The notes below the pieces were generated by a model. The model had not been told where the DNA came from and made no database searches. It was given only the letters and a program-made list of their open reading frames with translations. Position numbers and translations under genes: made by a program. Source: Pseudomonadota bacterium (GTDB lineage Bacteria; Pseudomonadota; Alphaproteobacteria; Sphingomonadales; Sphingomonadaceae). From it: DNA of 64,000 nt. Below, in pieces: positions 54,964-64,000 of this stretch; the first letter of the stretch is position 1; each line of letters starts with the position of its first letter. The stretch spans positions 1,452,367 through 1,516,366 of the forward strand of contig JBCBSU010000001.1 of the NCBI GenBank assembly GCA_039818985.1, given 5' to 3'.

Positions 54964-56418
54964 TCAGTCCAGCGCCTTGACGATTTCCTCGACCATCTTC
55001 TTCGCATCGGAAAGCAGCATCATCGTCTGGTCCATATAGAAGACGTCATTGTCGACACCCGCATAGCCGACACCGCCCATGGAGCGCTTGATAAAGAACA
55101 CCTGCTTGGCCTTGTCGACATCGAACACCGGCATGCCATAAATTGGCGATGACTTGTCGGTCTTTGCCGCCGGATTGACAACGTCATTGGCGCCGATGAT
55201 GAAGGCAACATCGGCCTGGGCGAACTCGCTGTTGATATCCTCCAGCTCGAACACCTCGTCATAAGGCACATTGGCCTCGGCGAGCAGCACGTTCATATGC
55301 CCCGGCATACGGCCCGCAACCGGATGGATGGCATATTTGACCTCGACATCCTTTTCCTTGAGCGCATCGGCCATTTCACGCAGCACATGCTGTGCCTGTG
55401 CCACCGCCATGCCATAGCCGGGGATGATGATGACCTTCTCGGCCTGTTCCAGCATAAACGCCGCATCATCGGCGCTGCCTTGCTTATAAGGCCGCTGCTC
55501 GCGCGGTGCGCCATCGGCACCGGCACCATCTTCGGCGCCAAAGCCGCCGGCAATCACACTGATGAAGCTGCGGTTCATCGCCCGGCACATGATGTAGGAC
55601 AGGATCGCCCCCGAGGAACCCACCAGGGCGCCGGTAATGATCATAGCGGTATTGCCCAGCGTAAAGCCCATGGCTGCGGCGGCCCAGCCCGAATAGCTGT
55701 TGAGCATCGAAACCACGACCGGCATATCTGCGCCACCAATCGGGATGATCAGCAGGAAACCGATGATAAAGGCCAGAACAGTGATCCAGATGACCAGCAT
55801 GCCCTCACCCGCACCGCCGGCACCAGATACCGCATAGGTGCCAATCAATATCAGGATCGCGGCCAGCGTGCCAAGATTGATAATGTGGCGCGCAGGAAGC
55901 AGAAGCGGCGCACCGCTCATGCGACCGGAAAGCTTCAGAAAGGCGATAACCGAGCCGGAAAAGGTAATCGCACCAATAGCAATGCCAAGACCAAGCTCGA
56001 TACGGCTGACCATCAGAATCTGGCCTTCCGCATCAACTATGCCGAAACTGCCCGGGTCAAGCCAGGCAGCAAGGCCCACCACCACAGCCGCAAGGCCTAC
56101 CAGCGAGTGGAAGCCCGCCACAAGCTCAGGCATCGAGGTCATTGCGATGCGCCGCGCAATGACAAAGCCAATGGCACCGCCAATCGCAATCGCGATGGCA
56201 ATCTCGTACCAGGTGGCGAGATTATGGGTAATCAGCGTTGTGCCGACAGCAAGCACCATGCCGATCATGCCATTACGGTTGCCCGCACGGCTGGTGGCAG
56301 GCGAAGAAAGACCGCGCAGCGCCAGGATGAAGAATACGCCTGAAACCAGATAGGCCAGCGCAACCCAGGGATTGACCGAACCGCCATCGGCACCGGCAGC
56401 GAGAATGGAGAAGGCCAT
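54964..56418 (-). CDS. pntB: NAD(P) transhydrogenase subunit beta
   Basis: 484 residues. About eight to nine membrane helices (1-290) precede the C-terminal NADP(H)-binding domain III with IIPGYGMAVAQAQHVLREMAD (about 313-333), DEVFELEDINSEFAQADVAF (about 385-404) and the SSPIYGMPVFDVDKA end. Together with PntAA and PntAB it couples the proton gradient to NADPH production. It starts 3 bases after pntAB ends. Nothing is missing. Confidence 0.97.
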   Translation of the reverse strand: MAFSILAAGADGGSVNPWVALAYLVSGVFFILALRGLSSPATSRAGNRNGMIGMVLAVGTTLITHNLATWYEIAIAIAIGGAIGFVIARRIAMTSMPELVAGFHSLVGLAAVVVGLAAWLDPGSFGIVDAEGQILMVSRIELGLGIAIGAITFSGSVIAFLKLSGRMSGAPLLLPARHIINLGTLAAILILIGTYAVSGAGGAGEGMLVIWITVLAFIIGFLLIIPIGGADMPVVVSMLNSYSGWAAAAMGFTLGNTAMIITGALVGSSGAILSYIMCRAMNRSFISVIAGGFGAEDGAGADGAPREQRPYKQGSADDAAFMLEQAEKVIIIPGYGMAVAQAQHVLREMADALKEKDVEVKYAIHPVAGRMPGHMNVLLAEANVPYDEVFELEDINSEFAQADVAFIIGANDVVNPAAKTDKSSPIYGMPVFDVDKAKQVFFIKRSMGGVGYAGVDNDVFYMDQTMMLLSDAKKMVEEIVKALD

Positions 56419-56421
56419 CGC

Positions 56422-56703
56422 TTACTTCTCCTTCTTCTTGTACATCGCCAGCATACGCTCGGTGACCGCAAAGCCGCCGAAAATATTGATGCTGGCCAGG
56501 ACTACACCGAACAGGCCGAGATATTTGGCAACCTGGCTGCCTGCCTCGGCCGAAGCGATCAGTGCGCCGACGATAATCACCGAGGAAATGGCGTTAGTCA
56601 CGGCCATGAGCGGGGTATGGAGCGCCGGTGTGACCGACCAGACGACATAATAGCCGACAAAACATGCCAGCACGAAAATGGACAAAACCGATATGAAATC
56701 CAT
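56422..56703 (-). CDS. pntAB: NAD(P) transhydrogenase subunit alpha part 2 (membrane)
   Basis: 93 residues, three transmembrane helices (about 3-21, 30-50, 60-80), the separate membrane half of the alpha subunit found in alphaproteobacteria. VGYYVVWSVTPALHTPLMAVTNAISS (about 16-41) and GVVLASINIFGGFAVTERML are conserved. It is followed by pntB after 3 bases. Upstream a terminator-like hairpin and a fasciclin gene separate it from pntAA, so it may have its own promoter. Confidence 0.95.
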   Translation of the reverse strand: MDFISVLSIFVLACFVGYYVVWSVTPALHTPLMAVTNAISSVIIVGALIASAEAGSQVAKYLGLFGVVLASINIFGGFAVTERMLAMYKKKEK

Positions 56704-56824
56704 GAAGCTACCCCTGATTAGCGGTCGTCTGATTGGCGGTCATCTGAAGGCCGAACGGCGCGATGCCGCTAACCTTTGGCAAATATCCTCGCGACTGTCG
56801 AGCGTCTCGACTATGATGACAACA

Positions 56825-56856
56825 GAAACGCCGGACAATTGCTTGCCCGGCGTTTC
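56825..56856. terminator. Terminator-like hairpin between fasciclin gene and pntAB
   Basis: GAAACGCCGG (56825-56834) and CCGGCGTTTC (56847-56856) form a perfect 10-bp stem with a 12-base loop. It lies about 30 bases after the fasciclin stop on the minus strand. The following U-run is short and broken on both strands, so termination may be partial. If real it would separate fasciclin from pntAB-pntB transcription. Confidence 0.6.
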
Positions 56857-56887
56857 CGGTTTTCAGCTTGTGCCGACAATCGGCTGA

Positions 56888-57457
56888 TCAGGGTACAACC
56901 ACGCCGTTGATCGAGTGAACAATTCCGTTCGACTGTTCGAGATCGGCCGTGGTCACAAAAGCGGTGCCATTGGAGCCCGACAGCTTGACCTTGTCCGCCA
57001 CGATTGTAGCGGTCAGCTCGGTGCCTTCGACAGTGGTCAGCGTCGCGCTGCCACCACCGGCTTCGATCATGGCGATAAGCTGTTCGGACGTCACCTTGCC
57101 CGGGATCACGTGGTATTTCAGGATGCGGCTGAGAATCGCCTTGTTTTCGGGCTTTTTCAGGCCATCGACAGCGCCTTCAGGAAACACGTTGAACGCGTCA
57201 TTGGTAGGTGCAAAGACGGTGAACGGGCCTTCACCTGACAGCGTGGTGACCAGATCGGCGGTTTTTACCAGTTCGACCAGCAGCGAGTGATCTGCCGAGC
57301 GGGAGACATTTTGCACGATGTTCCAGGTCGGGTACATTGTCGTATCATCGGCGGCCTGTGTTTCTTCCGCAGCACCCTCCGTCGATTGGGCCTGGGCAAC
57401 CGCGCCCCCCAGCAAAAGCGATGCAACAGCAATACCGGTCAAACTCGATTTCAACAT
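56888..57457 (-). CDS. Secreted fasciclin-domain (FAS1) protein
   Basis: 189 residues from ATG 57457. Signal peptide about 1-23 (GIAVASLLLGGAVAQAQ), an acidic linker, then one FAS1 domain (about 50-189) with FTVFAPTNDAFNVFP, ILKYHVIPGKVTS and NGIVHSINGVVVP, the H1 and H2 family boxes. FAS1 proteins are adhesion or envelope proteins. The gene splits pntAA from pntAB-pntB. The leader carries a GGCCGA/TCGGCC hairpin (57530-57547) and a direct repeat GTTTAC-N4-GTTTAC (57608-57623). Confidence 0.9.
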   Translation of the reverse strand: MLKSSLTGIAVASLLLGGAVAQAQSTEGAAEETQAADDTTMYPTWNIVQNVSRSADHSLLVELVKTADLVTTLSGEGPFTVFAPTNDAFNVFPEGAVDGLKKPENKAILSRILKYHVIPGKVTSEQLIAMIEAGGGSATLTTVEGTELTATIVADKVKLSGSNGTAFVTTADLEQSNGIVHSINGVVVP

Positions 57458-57688
57458 ATTTAGAAGTCTCCATTTTGTAGGGAAGGGTGCGCCCAAAAGA
57501 CGCATAAACGAAGGAAAAGGTTCATGATCGGCCGATTTTTTTCGGCCAGAACCGTGATGAGGGGAGTTATCTCTCTGATTATGAACAGCTAAATGTCCAG
57601 GCGACCTGTTTACTTTTGTTTACCTGTTACGACGGCATCTGCATGAATTGACCGGATAATGCAAGCCACCCATGGAAAACCGAATGCT

Positions 57689-57985
57689 TCAAAAGTCCCA
57701 GCTTATGATCGATGACCGCTCATCATCGACAACGAGGTTTTCCGCTTCAGGATCGACAAAGTTGCACTCCGCTCTTTGCCGCACCGTCCTGCCATTGATC
57801 TCGCTTGTAAACTCGATCGCGACATCTGGCCCGTTGGATGACCAGTTCGAAGAAGCTCAGCTTTAGCTTTCGGGATCATCGATCCTGTTCTTGACCCAGT
57901 TTTCGCAGACCGGTGGGCCTTTGACGCCAAGCATTTCGCAACCAGCCAGCAACAGACAGGCTGAAACGCCGGCTGAATATCTCAA
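57689..57985 (-). pseudogene. Decayed small lipoprotein gene
   Basis: A frame opening with TTG 57985, overlapping the pntAA stop, reads MRYSAGVSACLLLAGC, a lipoprotein signal with lipobox LAGC, then GVKGPPVCENWVKNRIDDPES. Codons 41 (TAA, 57865-57863) and 43 (TGA) interrupt it. The same frame then continues for 55 codons with protein-like sequence (SSNWSSNGPDVAIEF, NGRTVRQRAECNFVDPE) to TGA at 57689. A short disturbed patch around 57850-57866 is the simplest explanation: paired small indels or point changes. No intact homologue was available for comparison. Confidence 0.5.
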
Positions 57986-59148
57986 CCCAGCAGCCTCTCA
58001 TGGACGACCTTGCCGTCCTGGGTCACGGTGATGCCCTGAACGATCTCGTCATCTTCGGGGAAGACCGGCGCATTGGCATCCTTGTCCCAGAAGGCGGAGA
58101 AGAAGTTGAAGATGTTGCGCGCAAACAGCGCCGATGCATCAGCCGGCAGCGACGAGGTGATATTGCGCGCGCCAATGATGGTGACGCCGTGCTTGACCAC
58201 GGTTTCCCCGGCAACCGCGCCCTCGACATTGCCACCCTGTTCTGCGGCAAGGTCGACGATGACACTGCCGGAGCGCATTGTCGCCAGTTGATCATCGGAG
58301 ATCAGCTTCGGCGCTGGACGACCCGGAATCAGCGCGGTGGTGATGACGATGTCCTGCTTGGCAATATGACTGGATACCAGCTCAGCCTGCGCCGCCTTAT
58401 ATTCATCGGACATTTCGGTGGCATAGCCCCCTGTCCCTTCGCCTTCGATCCCGGCGACATTCTCGACAAATATCGCCTTGGCACCCAGGCTCTCAATCTG
58501 CTCCCTGGTAGCGCTGCGTACATCGGTGGCGCTGACCTGCGCGCCCAGTCGTCGCGCCGTGGCAATAGCCTGCAATCCGGCGACACCAACGCCCATGACA
58601 AAGCATTTGGCTGCCGAAACGGTGCCGGCTGCGGTCATCATCATCGGGAAGGCCCGGCCATAATGTACCGAACCCAGCAGCACCGCCCGATAGCCGGCGA
58701 GGTTCGACTGGGACGACAATATGTCCATTGACTGCGCCCGGGTAATGCGCGGCATGAATTCCAGCGCCAATGCGTGTACACCGGTCTTGGCATAAGCGTC
58801 GATCCGCTCACGTTCGCCAAAAGGATTGAGCGCTGCCGCCAGCGTGACGCCTTTTTTGGCCTTGGCCAGCTCTTTCGGATCGAGGCCCTGAATAGCGATA
58901 ATGATATCGGCCTTGGCAATGGCGTCCTTGCGGCTGGTCAGCGTCGCACCGGCAGCGGCATAGTCATCATCGGAACAGGATGCCGAAACACCAGCGCCTT
59001 TCTCAACCAGACATTCCGCGCCCAGGCCAGTGAATTTCTTGACCGTTTCGGGCGTTGCCGCGACGCGGTTTTCATACTCGGCGGTTTCGGCGAGGACGGC
59101 TATGATACGGGGCGATGCGGATTGCGCTGCTGCTTCGGACATGGGCAA
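57982..59148 (-). CDS. pntAA: NAD(P) transhydrogenase subunit alpha part 1
   Basis: 388 residues, the soluble NAD(H)-binding domain I. RVAATPETVKKFTGLGAECLVE opens the alanine dehydrogenase/PntA fold (about 28-49), RITRAQSMDILSSQSNLAGYRAV follows (about 137-159), and the NAD motif is GVGVAGLQAIATARRLGA. ATG 59148 and ATG 59142 are both possible starts. Directly upstream is the small aa3-type oxidase subunit IV-like gene. Downstream a lipoprotein pseudogene and fasciclin separate it from pntAB. Confidence 0.97.
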   Translation of the reverse strand: MPMSEAAAQSASPRIIAVLAETAEYENRVAATPETVKKFTGLGAECLVEKGAGVSASCSDDDYAAAGATLTSRKDAIAKADIIIAIQGLDPKELAKAKKGVTLAAALNPFGERERIDAYAKTGVHALALEFMPRITRAQSMDILSSQSNLAGYRAVLLGSVHYGRAFPMMMTAAGTVSAAKCFVMGVGVAGLQAIATARRLGAQVSATDVRSATREQIESLGAKAIFVENVAGIEGEGTGGYATEMSDEYKAAQAELVSSHIAKQDIVITTALIPGRPAPKLISDDQLATMRSGSVIVDLAAEQGGNVEGAVAGETVVKHGVTIIGARNITSSLPADASALFARNIFNFFSAFWDKDANAPVFPEDDEIVQGITVTQDGKVVHERLLG

Positions 59149-59274
59149 TCAGCTGGCAATGATGAGGACGACAATGCAGGTCACGACAGCCGTGACAATG
59201 GTTCCCCATTTCACCAGACCGGTAAAGGCAGAATAGGTTTTGCGTGCATCTTCGATATTGTTGCCAGAAGTCAT
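59149..59274 (-). CDS. aa3-type cytochrome c oxidase subunit IV-like small membrane protein
   Basis: 41 residues from ATG 59274. A short polar N-terminus with ARKTYSAFTGLVKWGTI is followed by one transmembrane helix (VTAVVTCIVVLIIAS). This matches the small bacterial aa3 subunit IV family (TYxxF...WGT pattern), often annotated next to pntA in alphaproteobacteria. It ends directly before pntAA on the same strand, so they share a transcript. A true association with an oxidase is not shown by the locus. Confidence 0.8.
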   Translation of the reverse strand: MTSGNNIEDARKTYSAFTGLVKWGTIVTAVVTCIVVLIIAS

Positions 59275-59439
59275 GGTTCGGCGTTTCCCTTGTCTTTGAA
59301 CTGAGGTTTTGAGAACTGGATTGAAAACTTTCGCGGGCAGGGACGCGAATGCCCTGTCCGCTGCTCCCTTAGCGCGAAGCATCGCCATGCTCAACCATCT
59401 GCGTACCGTGTCCGCTGAAAGCCCGAACGCCGCCGCCTC

Positions 59440-59454
59440 TTAACCTTGGGTTTA
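59440..59454. promoter_or_regulatory. CtrA-like box upstream of NtrC-type regulator
   Basis: TTAA-CCTTGGG-TTTA matches the CtrA consensus TTAA-N7-TTAA with one mismatch. It lies 56 bases before ATG 59510, a suitable promoter position, within the divergent region shared with the oxidase subunit IV/pnt transcript. CtrA is the cell-cycle regulator of alphaproteobacteria; control is inferred from this match alone. Confidence 0.45.
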
Positions 59455-59509
59455 CCAATCCTGCCTATAACTGTGCCTAATCGGGACATTCCGCGCAAGG
59501 ACCGCACTT

Positions 59510-60928
59510 ATGGCAGAGGACCAAACACGCCTGCTGATGCTTATCGATGATGAGCCGGCACAATGCCGTCTGGTTGCGGCGCTGGCTGCCAAGGCCGGCT
59601 GGCGTACCGTTTTTGCCAAGGATTCGGAAACCGCTATCGCCATGCTGGGTACCCAGCAGGGGATGCAGCTTGATGCCATAATTCTCGACCAGTGGGTGCC
59701 CGGGGAAGATGCCGCAAGACTGATCGCCGAACTGAAATCGCGCCGCCCTGCCTTGCCGATATTGATGCTGACCACCAGCACCTCGCCGCTGCTCGCTGTA
59801 GAAGCAATGCGTGCAGGCGCGACCGATTATCTGATCAAGCCGCTGGCACCCGATCGGCTGATTGCCGCGCTCAATGCCGCTACCGAGCGGCAGGACCGGG
59901 TCGATGAGCTGCGCCCGCTCACCGAGAAAATCTCTTCCCCGCTCAATTTCGACGAAATGATCGGCAGCGCGCCGGAATTCCGCGCGGCACTGGCAGTAGC
60001 GGCCAAGGCTGCGCGTAGCCATAACCATGTGCTGATCGAGGGCGAAAGCGGTGTCGGCAAGGAAATGGTGGCGCGCGCCGTGCATGCCACCTCGCCACGC
60101 GCCAAGATGACGCTCAAGCTGCTCAATATCGGCAGCACCCCGGCGAACCAGATGGAATCGCTGCTCTTCGGCCATGAAAAAGGCGCTTTTCCCGGCGCTT
60201 TCGACCGCCAGATCGGCCATATCCAGCGCGCCGAAAACGGCACTTTGGTGATCGATGAAATCGACCGCATGCCGCTCGATATCCAGGAAAAATTTCTGGC
60301 CTGCCTGCAAAAGGACGAGATACAGCCGATAGGCAGCGGGCACAGCTTCCGCGTCGACACCCGTTACATCTTCGCCAGCAACCGCGCACTCGAACCGATG
60401 GTAAAAAGCGGCGATTTCCACCATGCGCTATATGACCTGATAGCCCAACAGCGGATCTGCATCCCGCCGCTACGCAGGCGCAAAGGCGATATCCCCTCAC
60501 TGGCGCGGCATTTCCTCGCGCGTATCGCCGATCAGCCGGGTATGCGGCCGCTGGGGATAACCCAGGATGCGCTGGCGCTGCTCTCCGCCTATGACTGGCC
60601 AGGCAATGTGCGGCAGTTGCAGACCACGCTGTTCCGCGCCGCCATCTTTGCCGACGGCGATGCGCTGACCACAGCGGAGCTGCCGCATCTGGCCAATATG
60701 ATGCAAGGTGTCGATAGCGATGCCACCTCGGCGCATGAGGGAATTGGCGTTACGCTCTACTCCGATGATGGCAATTTGCGGCCGCTGGAAGAAATCGAAG
60801 CCGATATTATCCGCCTCGCCATCGGCCATTATCGCGGCAAGATGACCGAGGTCGCGCGGCGCCTCGGTATTGGGCGTTCGACATTGTACCGCAAATTGTC
60901 CGAACTCGGCATCGACAACGCGGCCTGA
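59510..60928 (+). CDS. NtrC-type response regulator with AAA+ domain and variant GAFPGA loop
   Basis: 472 residues. Receiver domain (about 7-120) with acidic pocket Asp13-Asp14, phospho-acceptor Asp60 (IILDQWVPG) and Lys110. AAA+ domain (about 145-380) with Walker A GESGVGKE (178-185) and Walker B GTLVIDEID (244-252). A C-terminal Fis-type helix-turn-helix (about 435-470) includes TEVARRLGIGRSTLYRKLSELG. The sigma-54-contacting loop normally reads GAFTGA but is GAFPGA here (225-230), which makes ordinary sigma-54 activation doubtful. No sensor kinase gene is adjacent. Confidence 0.9.
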   Translation: MAEDQTRLLMLIDDEPAQCRLVAALAAKAGWRTVFAKDSETAIAMLGTQQGMQLDAIILDQWVPGEDAARLIAELKSRRPALPILMLTTSTSPLLAVEAMRAGATDYLIKPLAPDRLIAALNAATERQDRVDELRPLTEKISSPLNFDEMIGSAPEFRAALAVAAKAARSHNHVLIEGESGVGKEMVARAVHATSPRAKMTLKLLNIGSTPANQMESLLFGHEKGAFPGAFDRQIGHIQRAENGTLVIDEIDRMPLDIQEKFLACLQKDEIQPIGSGHSFRVDTRYIFASNRALEPMVKSGDFHHALYDLIAQQRICIPPLRRRKGDIPSLARHFLARIADQPGMRPLGITQDALALLSAYDWPGNVRQLQTTLFRAAIFADGDALTTAELPHLANMMQGVDSDATSAHEGIGVTLYSDDGNLRPLEEIEADIIRLAIGHYRGKMTEVARRLGIGRSTLYRKLSELGIDNAA

Positions 60929-60945
60929 CGCCGATCAAGCGGTTT

Positions 60946-62040
60946 TCAGGACATTGCGGTCAGCGCTGCATCGCGCAGGCCGCGCCATACCCGCATTGTC
61001 TGCATGGTTTCAGGTACATCATGCACCCGCAATATATGCGCGCCGCAATTCATGGCGTGCTGCGCCAGTGCCAGCGACCCCGGCAGACGCTGATCGGCTG
61101 CTTCCTCGTTCGACAGTGCGCCAATCATGCGCTTGCGGCTCGCACCGACCAGCAACGGCTGACCCAAAGCATGGAACAGCGGCAGCGTATTGAGCAGCGC
61201 CAGATTGTCGGCCAGCGACTTGCCGAAGCCCAACCCCGGATCGATGATGATCCTGTCACGCGACACACCTGCCGCAGCGACCGCTTCGATGCGCGCGTGC
61301 AGCCAGTCGAAAACGTCACGCACCACATCACCATAACCATCACTGTTCAGATGCGGGTCTTCGCCCTGTGACGGGGCATGCATCAGGATCACCGGGCAGC
61401 CTGTATTGACGACCACTTCAATCGAGCCCGGATCATAGAGCAGTGCCGAGACATCGTTGACAATTGCCGCGCCGCTATTCAGCGCCGCCTCCATCACCGC
61501 CGCCTTGCGGCTGTCGATGGAAACCAGAGCGCCCGATGCCGCCAGTTGTTGCACTATGGGTTGAACACGGGCGATCTCGTCACCCTCCCACACGGTTTTT
61601 GCATCAGGCCGCGTCGATTCACCGCCGATATCGACAATCGCCGCGCCTGCAGCTGTCATCGCAAAACCGGCATTGACTGCGGCCTCCGGTGCATCATGTT
61701 TCCCGCCATCAGAAAAACTGTCCGGCGTGGCATTTATGATGCCCATGACCTGCGGCTGGTCGAAACGCAATGTCCGTTCACCCATAACCAGCGGCGCATG
61801 GACCTTGCGCAGACTATCATATTGTTGCTGCAGCTGTTGGCGCGCTGCTTGGGGAGTGGCTGCCAGCGCATCGTCGATGCCGTCTGCAGGCACCAGCGCG
61901 CGATGTGCCTGGCTGCCACCATCGCGGCAATCAATCTGCAGCATATTGGCCCAGACCAGGGAGCCACCGAGACGGATTGCACCACCATCTACCGCCTGCG
62001 GGCTTTGCGCTGTTGCGACGGGATGAAGATAGGCACGCAT
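60946..62040 (-). CDS. folP: Dihydropteroate synthase, long form
   Basis: 364 residues from ATG 62040, which follows the ccrM end by 13 bases; longer upstream readings overlap ccrM and are rejected. The catalytic barrel occupies about 95-364: MGIINATPDSFSDGG (99-113), DIGGESTRP (137-145), NDVSAL, DPGLGFGKS and GASRKRM. DHPS joins dihydropterin pyrophosphate to p-aminobenzoate. An extra N-terminal region of about 95 residues precedes the barrel and looks like an added domain; its job is unknown. Translation is probably coupled to ccrM. Confidence 0.93.
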   Translation of the reverse strand: MRAYLHPVATAQSPQAVDGGAIRLGGSLVWANMLQIDCRDGGSQAHRALVPADGIDDALAATPQAARQQLQQQYDSLRKVHAPLVMGERTLRFDQPQVMGIINATPDSFSDGGKHDAPEAAVNAGFAMTAAGAAIVDIGGESTRPDAKTVWEGDEIARVQPIVQQLAASGALVSIDSRKAAVMEAALNSGAAIVNDVSALLYDPGSIEVVVNTGCPVILMHAPSQGEDPHLNSDGYGDVVRDVFDWLHARIEAVAAAGVSRDRIIIDPGLGFGKSLADNLALLNTLPLFHALGQPLLVGASRKRMIGALSNEEAADQRLPGSLALAQHAMNCGAHILRVHDVPETMQTMRVWRGLRDAALTAMS

Positions 62041-62053
62041 CAGTTGCTGATCC

Positions 62054-63409
<1,356 letters not shown>

Positions 63410-64000
63410 TCACCTGGATGAAAAACCGCTGCGAATCTGAGCGACTCGGGCCACCGGAGCGAAACTGTGCCGGTGATGATCACTGACGCCATGGCTTTCC
63501 AGCGCCGCAAGATGCTCCTTTGTGCCATAGCCCTTGTTGCGCCGCCAGCCATAGCGATCATCCGCGCCCGCCAACGCCAGCATCAGCCGGTCGCGATGCT
63601 CCTTGGCCAGGATCGAGGCTGCAGAGATGGCTGGATCGCTGGCATCGCCGCCGATAATCGCCTCGGCTGGATAGGACCATGATGGCAGCCTGTTACCGTC
63701 GACATGAACCCTGTCAAAACGCTGTTGCACCGCCTCAACCGCGCGGACCATCGCCTGCATCGTCGCCTGCAAGATATTGATACGGTCAATTTCATCGGGT
63801 TCGGCGATACCAATGCCAAAAACACAGCTTTGCTTTATCTGCTGCTCCAGCAGAGCGCGTCGTTTCGCCGTCAGTTTCTTGCTGTCGGCCAGTCCTTCTA
63901 TGCCATAACCGGAGGGCAGGATCACCGCCGCTGCCACCACCGGCCCCGCCAGCGGCCCGCGCCCGGCTTCATCGACGCCGCAGATAACAGGTGAACCCGG
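63410..64000 (-). CDS. rnhB: Ribonuclease HII, 5' end beyond the window
   Basis: 196 residues are visible; the start lies past base 64000. Read inward from the edge, the frame gives CGVDEAGRGPLAGPVVAAAVI, the first RNase HII active-site block with Asp and Glu, then ADSKKLTAKRRALLEQQI and the later HVDGNRLP and DASDPAISAASILAKEHRDRLM segments (cited in pieces). It removes RNA from RNA-DNA hybrids and single ribonucleotides. rnhB next to ccrM is a conserved alphaproteobacterial pairing. The start codon is not in view. Confidence 0.95.
   Translation of the reverse strand, partial: PGSPVICGVDEAGRGPLAGPVVAAAVILPSGYGIEGLADSKKLTAKRRALLEQQIKQSCVFGIGIAEPDEIDRINILQATMQAMVRAVEAVQQRFDRVHVDGNRLPSWSYPAEAIIGGDASDPAISAASILAKEHRDRLMLALAGADDRYGWRRNKGYGTKEHLAALESHGVSDHHRHSFAPVARVAQIRSGFSSR

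Noticed and set aside
57458-57560. EcfG-type stress promoter upstream of the fasciclin gene (GAAC ... CGTT)
   Set aside because: The spacing between the elements is about 9 bases instead of the expected 16-17.
57703-57930. 75-codon minus-strand reading between pntAA and fasciclin
   Set aside because: It is in the wrong frame relative to the lipobox-bearing frame; low-complexity Arg/Ser-rich content is typical of shadow reading.

Overview
The window reads as chromosomal DNA of a GC-rich alphaproteobacterium, most likely a member of the Sphingomonadales. Four things point there: an atpHAGDC operon with a very short epsilon subunit, a three-part proton-translocating transhydrogenase with an aa3-type oxidase subunit IV gene beside it, rnhB-ccrM-folP next to each other, and intergenic palindromes of the types common in sphingomonads. 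The genus cannot be fixed from the sequence alone. There are no rRNA or tRNA genes, no CRISPR array, no insertion sequence and no prophage block. Genes are dense on both strands, and convergent neighbours often overlap by a few bases.

Layout. 1-4.3 kb holds heat-shock and housekeeping genes: grpE (cut by the window edge), hrcA, an alpha/beta hydrolase, rph, rdgB and a CAP-domain lipoprotein. 4.3-18.5 kb holds hemW, a XerC-type recombinase, an AT-rich accessory patch (DUF4760-like gene with a 14-residue upstream ORF and a terminator, then two DnaA-box-like 9-mers), gshB-yraN-rsmI, an LpoA-like lipoprotein, a transaldolase, priA, a membrane serine protease, ada and a lone chemoreceptor. 18.8-24.1 kb is the F1 ATP synthase operon, with an extra four-helix membrane protein between atpD and atpC and a long palindrome between atpA and atpG. 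24-31.3 kb holds a polytopic GT-C-like protein, an EamA transporter, a cpaF without other tad genes, and a DUF1501/DUF1800 pair.

31.3-41 kb is a long minus-strand block for valine/isobutyrate breakdown: acyl-CoA dehydrogenase, enoyl-CoA hydratase, 3-hydroxyisobutyryl-CoA hydrolase, mmsB and mmsA. Together they take isobutyryl-CoA to propionyl-CoA. Interleaved are RidA, a glyoxalase-fold protein, a small lipoprotein, a wax ester synthase/DGAT and a lipase-like hydrolase. 41-47.5 kb holds a second EamA transporter, an acyl-CoA synthetase, a TPR/TonB-C-like secreted protein, two methyltransferase-family proteins and a bile-acid-type symporter. 47.5-52.3 kb is a complete glycine cleavage operon (gcvT-gcvH-gcvPA-gcvPB) behind a tandem glycine riboswitch.

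52.3-59.3 kb holds a NAD(P)-binding protein, dgt, an Asp/Glu racemase and the pnt genes. The pnt genes are split by a fasciclin gene and by a decayed small lipoprotein gene with two in-frame stops. 59.4-64 kb has a cell-cycle flavour: an NtrC-type regulator with a GAFPGA loop and a CtrA-like box upstream, folP, ccrM and rnhB (cut by the edge). The ccrM leader carries a dense cluster of GANTC sites and a CtrA-like half-site. No complete novel system is evident. The best leads are the leader ORF/terminator in front of the DUF4760-like gene, the GANTC-rich ccrM leader, the mutually exclusive hairpins at 43.8 kb, the atp operon insertion and the GAFPGA regulator.
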